Positions 57,344-64,000 of a DNA stretch of 64,000 nt are shown piece by piece. How positions within the stretch are numbered: the first letter of the stretch is position 1; each line of letters opens with the position of its first letter. Made by a program: the position numbers and the translations under genes. The stretch comes from Gonium pectorale (taxonomy: Eukaryota > Chlorophyta > Chlorophyceae > Chlamydomonadales > Volvocaceae). Location: positions 146,057-210,056 of the forward strand of contig LSYV01000130.1 of the NCBI GenBank assembly GCA_001584585.1, in the 5' to 3' direction. The notes under the pieces were generated by a model, which ran no database searches, had not been told where the DNA came from, and saw only the letters and a program-made list of their open reading frames with translations.

Positions 57344-57876
57344 TCCGCCTTCGAGATTTAGCTGTGGAGGTGCGGCTCCCTCATATTGCATTCTCGCAAG
57401 ATCAACCCTTTTCACGACCGGGTGCTGAACGGCTTCATTGACACAGACTGCGCGCTGCGACATGAACCGCGGCCACGCTAATCGCTACCACGCTTGTCAC
57501 CAGGGGAGCTACCCTGCTTATCACGCACATTGTGCTCAACCCAGCCACCCGATGCGCTGCCTGAGAAGCCTAACCTGGCCAACTAAGGGGAACTAGGTAA
57601 CGCACACTTTGCATAATGTGCCGGCTCCCCGGCTGCAGAACGAAACACGCTGCACGCAGGGTGGACTCAAGTTAGCTGGAGCCGTACCGAACGTTCCTTC
57701 CATCCGTCCAGAGCTCAACACAGGTACCCAGCGCTGCACTGCAATTCACTACTCGGCAATCATATGCGCATTCTGTTGATCTGCAGCCAGCTAGAAAGCG
57801 ATGCGCTTTCCAGGTTCCCACTTTAAAAGATGTACACTCCGAGCTTGGGAGGCGCGTTGAACTCGCACACCGCGTC

Positions 57877-59401
57877 CTACCATGCTGTCGCGCCGTACCG
57901 CAGCAACACCTCCTCCACCTCGCGTGCACCCGAGAACTGGGCGACCTGCAGGGGCCTCTCGCCGATGTACGGCTTCTCCGTTTCCCTGTTCGGGTCGGCC
58001 CCGGCCTTGAGGAGAGCCTCGGCGCCGATGGCCAGGTTGTTGGACGCCATGCGGTGGAGAGGCGTGTACCTGCGCAGCGCAGACACCAAGTGTGGTTTTC
58101 GAACGCCCGAAGCACGAAGCTCGCGCAGGTGCGTTGACGAGATTCGAAAAAAGAGAAATCTGCAGAGAAAGATGGAGCGCGCTTCTGCGGTCATACACGT
58201 CCGAAGGCGCGACGTTTCCAGCAGGGCGGGCTGGCACAGAGCAAGACAAGTCTTGCTCTGCCCGTCTTTTTGCAACGGGCAGAGCAAGCGAACAGGCTAA
58301 CGTCAGGGAGCAGCACGCGATGCCCACAGCACCCGGGGGCTGGCCGCAGCCGCCATGGCGTCCCGCTCAGCGGTGAACGGCATGCTGTGCGGACTGGCAG
58401 CGCCACTACGTGCGGGTACATGTCTTTGATTGCAGGACGCCGTACCCGTAGGTGTCGAGCGCCTCGATGTCAGCGCCAGCATCGATGAGGACTTGGGTAG
58501 ACAGCTGGCCGCGCTGGCTCATCCCGCACTGCGACGCAAGCCGCAACGTCAACGAATGCGCCGAGCTACAGCCTTGCAAAGCTGCCTGAGTTGCTGTCGG
58601 CGGCGTCGACCGCCAAGACCTTATCATGCGTGGCGTGTACACAGTACAGCGTTGCGCGAAAGATAGCACGCCAACATGGTATGGCCTCAGTTACATTCAT
58701 GCGACCAGACTTGTCAACACGAGACCCAGGACGATGCTCACCGTGTGCAGCGGCCGGGCCCCTCCCGTCATGATCTCGTTGGGGTCTGCGCCGGCAGCGA
58801 GAAGCCGCCTGGTGTTGCCAGTTACGGCAGGCGGGGCAGAGGCGCAGAACCCCATGGAATTTAGTATCCCCACGTGGATGCTCGAAAGGTGGAGGGCTTA
58901 CAGGCAAATGCGCCCAGTGCAGGTATGGCCGTAAAGCGCTGGAGTGCTATTGCGGCGGGCTTCAGCGTGCTGGAAATACGAATTCCTGCAGCATCGTTCC
59001 CACCTGACGGCCTCTGGCCCTTGGTGGATGGCCTTGGCCATGTCCGTGTACCCGCCGCCAGCTGTTAGAAAGCCACACGCGATATGAAAGAGGCACGGGG
59101 AGCGTTATTTTATGGGATGGTTGCGTCCTGCCCCAGGTGCGGGCTCACCGTACACAGGCCCTGGGGCGGGGTTGTGATTTTCGTATTGCCGGCCCCATAC
59201 GATGTTTCCATCAGCATCTCGCGCTACTTTGCCTGAGTATATTCCGGGCCTGTGGGAAAACGGGGTGGGTGTTACAAACCCATGGACCTGGCACACGCGC
59301 GGCGTTGGCTACAAGCGCGTTAATGCCGTGTCAGCCAGGAATTGAGCTTACCCGACGGTATCGGCTACAGGGTCGAATCCCTCCGGGTCGGTCGCTGGCA
59401 T
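57877..59401 (-). CDS. Small ankyrin-repeat protein, 6 exons
   Basis: Predicted 183 residues from Met at 59401 (241 if translation begins at the in-frame Met at 59575). Exons: 59401-59352, 59249-59149, 59061-59004, 58808-58742, 58528-58446, 58069-57877; all junction phases match. At least three ankyrin units are readable after splicing: RRLLAAGADPNE...ARPLHT, TQVLIDAGADIEALDTYGYTPLH and AEALLKAGADPN...PLQVA. The N-terminal part (GPGIYSGKVARDADGNIVWG, then QYENHNPAPGPVY, then GGYTDMAKAIHQGPEAV) is not a repeat and has no domain I can name. Ankyrin repeats bind other proteins; no catalytic domain is present. The intron before the last exon contains a small hairpin-bearing repeat element. Confidence 0.75.
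58201..58300 (+). mobile_element. MITE-like hairpin element in an ankyrin-gene intron
   Basis: Contains GACGTTTCCAGCAGGGCGGG, shared with copies at 50434 and 57314, followed by a perfect 11-base inverted repeat around two bases (CAGAGCAAGAC at 58237-58247, GTCTTGCTCTG at 58250-58260) and a further partial GGCAGAGCAAG word at about 58278. Short, non-coding, hairpin-forming and present several times within 8 kb, it resembles a miniature inverted-repeat element. Outer boundaries and target-site duplications could not be fixed. Confidence 0.45.
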
Positions 59402-60654
59402 GTCAACGTGGCTGGTCGCGTATCCACAGACAAGCGTTCCCCTCCGATTAGTGCAAGCGTAGAATCCTAGTAATGATGCCGTAAACTGAACAATTGGCGA
59501 TAGGCGGGCCCGAAGCGCAGGTTGCTGCGATGACCGACGCGATGGAAGGCTTGCGCGTTGGCACTTCGCCAGCATTGTAAATGCGGACTTAAAATATACT
59601 GATCGGGATTATTAAGGGCACAATTCTTCTTTACCACTTACTGGGGCGGTTGATGGTTTCTGGTTCCAGAAACAGGTGGACACAGACCCACTGTGGACCC
59701 ACACACCCAGTTCTAGCACATGTCGAGCTACCGCTCAATTTCAGCATTGGAAGCCCTTTTCAAGCTTCATAAAACCTGTGCAGGAGCGCGGCAGGGCTTA
59801 CTCCGCCTCGCCCCGCCCCGCACCTCCCGCACACACTTAACCCAGAGCATGCCACCAATTTTGCGCATCCACGCCGCAGACGTCCCCTCGCAACACTGGT
59901 ACTCATAATGCGTTACTGGTTGGCATGAACTTCGCAGTCCCGCCAAGCACACCGTCAGATAGGAAATACACTCACGAAGCCTGCCCCTTCCCGCTGCCGC
60001 AACTACCGTACCATTCATCAACACTTGGGGGTATGTCCTCACGGGATGCCGTCCATCTACCCACTTTACAACTGGGCCCCTCAGCCCGTAGACTATAAAC
60101 ACGAGGCGAGGTAGCCTCCCGCTAGACAGTGTGATGTACGGTACACCGCCAGGCTGTCATTTGCGAGCGGTGTCCGCTGGGTCACCCCTCCGCTCTTCCG
60201 CTCGGACCACCATCCTCCGGCCCATCGCCGCAACAATCTATGCGTGCTGCGAAGGAAAGGCAAGATCGGCATAACGCTCTCAGTACGAAATCATATGCCC
60301 CTGCGCTTTGACCTAGCGGCAAACGCAGATACCAAACAATCTACACCACCTGACGACACCACCACCACTACACATACGCCCCTAGTGCCATTGTAAAGGA
60401 GAGCTTGAAACCCCTCGAGAAGTACCTGACGGCCCCTCACACCAGCCATATGAGAAGGCAATGAGCACCCTTGATGGACATACCCCTCACACTGAAGACA
60501 CGCCGCTCTTTGTTCACACACCGTGCATTCCGACAAATGCTGAGCAAAGGGCTTACTCTGTAAGCCATGATGCATGCGCACGCTGTAGCACATCGTCAGC
60601 TCCACGTCGCCCACTCCAGTTTAGCACTGTGACACGCCTTGACAGTTGGCAGCC
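59402..60654. other. Intergenic region, AAA ATPase to ankyrin gene
   Basis: 1.25 kb between two minus-strand genes. A minus-strand TGTAA at 60070-60066 is a candidate poly(A) signal for the AAA ATPase, about 590 bases after its stop. The part near 59402-59575 is open in frame with the ankyrin gene and may be its leader or an N-terminal extension. Nothing else was recognised. Confidence 0.45.
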
Positions 60655-63600
60655 TCACACGTACATCGACATCCACATACTGGTGCGACCCGAGTTCGCG
60701 CCGCTGGCCGCACCGCTGCCGTACTTCTGGTCCCACTCTGTGTACCGCGCCGTCTGGTCCATCTCCGTGCAGCTAATCACCTGTACGGTCCGGTGGGCAG
60801 GGACGGCATCAAGGCGGGTGCGGTTAGTAGGCGGTATCAACTGGTTATGGCACTTCCAACTAGCGCAGCCCAGAACGCAAGCGGCCGACTCTGTGCCCGG
60901 CCGATGTCATGACCCAGATACACTGTATACCGCAAGCACGCAACTTCCGTTGACGGTGGACGTGGATGCGGCCCCTTCGACATGCAGGCAAGCAACTTGA
61001 ACCATGCTGTACGCTTTCGCGCGGGCATCTGGGCCGCCTACCCTCAGCGACGCTTCGACGTCCTCCGCGACGATGGGCCGGACGCTGGCGGTGGGCAGCG
61101 ACAGCAGGTCTGCAAGGCTCTGGACGGACGCCTGCTCGCCACCGGCCACTACCTCCGCCGGCCGCTTTCGGCTCGCACCCACGGCAGCTGGGCCATCAGC
61201 ACCGGCCGCTGCGGCCACAGCGGGCGTGGCTGTGCTGTCAGGGCGCCCGCTGGCCGCAGCTGGAGCCGCATCCTGCGGAGTCGCTCCCGCCATGCCAGCC
61301 TCGCGACCACCGTTGCTTTCACCGCTGCGACCAGGAGGTTGTAGGTCGCCGCTGGCAGGCCCGGCACATGGCCCGTCGCCCGCCGGCTCCTGCTCATCGA
61401 GCGCCGCAGCTTCCGTAGCCGGTGCTACTGCGGCGGCCGCCGCGCTTGCCGCTGCAGAGCCGGTGGGGATGGAGTCCGCCTCTGTGGGCGCAGCAGGCTC
61501 CAGCTCCGCCACTACAGGAGGGGTCGAAGGTGCAGAACCGAAGTCAGTCCGCGAGACAAGCAGATCCTGATTTGCAGTTGGCATGGACGCGAAGCCTACA
61601 AGGCCTTTGAGCCTTCCCTGGAGTGCGCCTGACCTTGCCGTAACCCGACAACCCACGAGCCTCACACACCTTTCCGTCAGTGGTCTTGCTACACCTGCCC
61701 TTCACCCTGCTCACCCTGCTCAGGCTGCGGCGCCGATGGCGTGTCCGCAGTGGCTTCAGGGTCCTCCTTGTCCACGCCCGCGCCAGTGGGCTGCTGCATG
61801 GGCGCGTGCGGGTCCGTCGCCTGCCGCCGCCCGTTCATCCGCTGCTCCGCTTGCTGCATAACAGCGTCGATATCGCACCAGGCTGCGCGGTGTCGTCGCT
61901 TCCAGCGCTCGAGCTCTCGCCGGGCCTGCGCGGGTCGCATTGACATGGGTTTGACCAACCCATCGACTTCTTTCTGCGCATACGCTGTGAAGGACTGTGC
62001 GATGAAAGAGCTGGGAACAGCTGGCAACTCCATTTCGGCAGTAAGTTTGCGTTCAATCCGTCACGAGAGGACACAAACAGTACAGGCCTCCGGTTCCGAA
62101 TATGACCGCCGGCCATGAAGCGCTATTAGAACGCCCGGTTCAAAAGGTATGAGGCAACCCTAAACATTTACGGCGGGCTGGGGAATCCTGTCACATGGCA
62201 CTGTGAGACTAATACGATATGCACGGGTACAACATGTTTTGGCACCATGGCATCGCGCCGCGTCCGCATGTAGTACCTGTCTCTTGCTCCGGCCGTAGCG
62301 GTTCCCCAACCCAAAGCCAAACAGCGGCCATCGGCGCTTGGTCCAAGAAGGCACGCCAGCCGCACTGGTGCCCTCCGCCGGCACGCCGCCCGTGCAGGGC
62401 GTGGGAGCCGACGCCTCGCCTGCGCCCGCCGAGCTCGCCAGGCTCCTGGCGACAAGTTCCACTAGCCGCTCGTGGGCGGCGCGCTGCTGTGAGGCGGCGG
62501 CGTTGGTGCCGGTGTTGGGGCACGACGCGGCTGCAGAGCCCTCCAGCAAACGCCGGCCCCACAGCTCGCGGAGTGGCCGCATGGCAGCTTCCCTGCGTCG
62601 AAGGTGACAGCCATGTAGTCAGACGTAGCCAGTGTCCTACTCGTGATAATGAAACGGTCACCACCTTAGGAATAGGCTGCTGGGAGTAAAGCAGCGCATG
62701 TGACGGCATCAAGGGCTCCCCTGTAGTGTGCCCCGCCCATAGCCCTGGCAGCTACACGCCGTATGGTCCGCAAGAGCGGTTGCGCCTAACGCCTCACCTG
62801 CAGACCTGCATGAGGTCCCGCCCGCTGTACATGTCGCATCGCTCGGCCAGGCGTTGCCACTCCGCGTCCGGTATGTCGCACGACAAGCCCTGCAAGTCCC
62901 AAGCCAGGAGGCGGCCAGGTCTGCATGTTGCGCCGTAGTACCCTAACACTATTGCCAGGGTTGTACGACCCCGCCTGCAAGCGCAGACTCAATCCACCCC
63001 CTCAAGGCCAGGAATGCAAAGATGCCCACATGCCCGGAGGAAGCCAACACAAACGTGCCTGTAGGGCGTTCCTCATCAGGGCCTCTCTACTCGTCTTGTC
63101 GGGCAGCGGCACATAGATGCGCCGCGAGAACCTGCGGAGGGAAGGTTAGTGATCGCGCACGTGAGTGACTCAATGAAACCAAACCAACGGTGCCGCTGCA
63201 TTTGATAACGGTTTCAACAAGGGCCTTGAGAGTTCACTTTCCGTAAGGGCTCGGCTGCCTGCCAGCGCTAGCCGAATTGACACGAGGTGATGCATACGGT
63301 ACTGAACGGAGCGATACTTGCGCCGCCCCACCTGCTTAGGGCCGCCTCGTCCAGGTCCCACGGGGTGTTGGTGGCGGCGATCACCATGATACGCGTGTCG
63401 CCCGCCTGCTGCGTCTGGATGCCGTCTGGAGGAGGGTGACGCAGGCAAGGGGAGGCAAATGCGATCGCCACAGGGCCACAATGATGCAGGCTGCTACCGT
63501 ACACGCAATCATCAGCCACCATTTGCCATGAGCCATCGTGGCACGCAACAGACAGCGGTCCCAGCCGGCATAGCAGAGCTTCCAACAAGAGGGCGCTCTA

Positions 63601-64000
63601 CACGCATGTCGCCAGTCAGTATACTGCAGAGAGCGCTCATGCTCTGCTACGGAGCCATGGTGCTTACCTATGAAGGCCAGGAACTCGTTCGTGACCCGCT
63701 TGTCCGGGGTGGAGTCGCGGGGACCGCCACCGCTGCGCTTGCCAAGCAGCGAGTCCACCTGTCGGGTGGAACCATACAAGATGGCAAGACATAGAGATTA
63801 CACAAATAGCAAGCGCCAGGATAGCACTGATCACGCCAAGCAAAACACACAATATGCAACACGATAAGGTTGCTGGGAAAAGGGAGGTTGCAAAGGGTTT
63901 CAATGCAGGCCCCACGCATGCACACAAGCTCAACACCTCGGACGGCGGCCCACCTCGTCGATGAAGATGATGGACGGTTGCCGCTTGCGCGCCTTCTCGA
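60655..64000 (-). CDS. AAA ATPase, VPS4/katanin/spastin (meiotic) clade, C-terminal part, cut by the window edge
   Basis: Partial: the last 564 residues, from just before Walker B. Exons: 64000-63954 (incomplete), 63758-63668, 63425-63332, 63131-63059, 62889-62798, 62592-62277, 62027-61695, 61566-61042, 60780-60655. Visible: Walker B QPSIIFIDEVDSLLGKR, sensor-1 MVIAATNTPWDLDEA, IYVPLPDKTSREAL, YSGRDLMQVCREAAMRPLREL, and a final ARYTEWDQKYGSG like the clade's C-terminal helix. Between these last two lie over 300 residues of Ala/Gly/Pro/Glu-rich insert, much longer than usual. The usual ALRRF arginine-finger box reads ALSRF. One intron needs a GC donor (CAG|GCACGT at 63058). The exon at 62027 has a weak acceptor and could instead begin a separate gene. 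Such enzymes remodel ESCRT filaments or sever microtubules; N-terminal targeting domains lie outside the window, so the subtype is open. Confidence 0.8.

Larger units (their letters stand above)
56312..57876. other. Convergent intergenic region SDH-like / ankyrin gene
   Basis: 1.6 kb with no supportable gene. It contains facing poly(A) signals: TGTAA at 57102-57106 on the plus strand and TGTAA at 57123-57119 on the minus strand (another minus-strand one at 57189-57185). A copy of a dispersed repeat lies at 57314-57343. Confidence 0.5.

Overview
This is nuclear DNA from a green alga of the volvocine group (Chlamydomonas/Gonium/Volvox relatives). Genes are split by many short introns (about 97 in the models below), coding exons are GC-rich with Ala/Gly/Pro-rich inserts, and several genes are followed by the TGTAA poly(A) signal. 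The gene set is typical of such an alga: ODA1/DC2 very close to the Chlamydomonas protein as I remember it, BBS8, a MUT9-type histone kinase, a plastid rhomboid, and a Pro-rich receptor-like kinase. There are two assembly gaps (20 N at 20696-20715 and 775 N at 49659-50433). No operons, CRISPR arrays, rRNA or tRNA genes were seen. All gene models were built by hand from GT/GC...AG junctions, reading-frame phase and family motifs, without transcript data.

Layout. 1-2733 holds no convincing gene. 2734-16286 (minus) is a 16-exon raffinose synthase/alkaline alpha-galactosidase (GH36 type). Its third intron, 4.7 kb long, contains on the opposite strand a complete 12-exon MAD1 spindle-checkpoint gene (10261-13819, plus). 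17771-24292 (plus) is BBS8/TTC8. 25413-27852 (plus) is a plastid-type rhomboid. 28836-35019 (plus) is a receptor-like TKL kinase with a duplicated cysteine-patterned ectodomain. 36221-38151 (plus) is a nucleotide-sugar transporter of SLC35D type. 40242-44186 (minus) is a MUT9-like kinase and 45459-48640 (plus) is ODA1. 50579-52906 (minus) is CTU1/NCS6. 53203-56311 (plus) is a plastid saccharopine-dehydrogenase-like protein. 57877-59401 (minus) is a small ankyrin-repeat protein. 60655-64000 (minus) is the C-terminal part of an AAA ATPase of the VPS4/katanin/spastin clade, which runs off the right edge.

How genes relate. Two genes serve cilia (BBS8 in BBSome trafficking, ODA1 in outer-dynein-arm docking). 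MAD1 (spindle checkpoint) and MUT9 (histone H3 phosphorylation and silencing in Chlamydomonas) act in chromosome and chromatin biology. CTU1 makes 2-thio-uridine in tRNA. The raffinose-synthase homologue and the sugar-nucleotide transporter are carbohydrate genes. Three pairs are divergent (RS/BBS8, MUT9/ODA1, CTU1/SDH-like) and three are convergent (transporter/MUT9, ODA1/CTU1, SDH-like/ankyrin).

Most notable observations: the nested MAD1 gene; four introns that only fit as GC-AG introns; the receptor kinase with two copies of a C-C-VPC-C-CC ectodomain; a serine at a usual arginine-finger position of the AAA ATPase; and a small repeat family, one copy of which borders the large gap.
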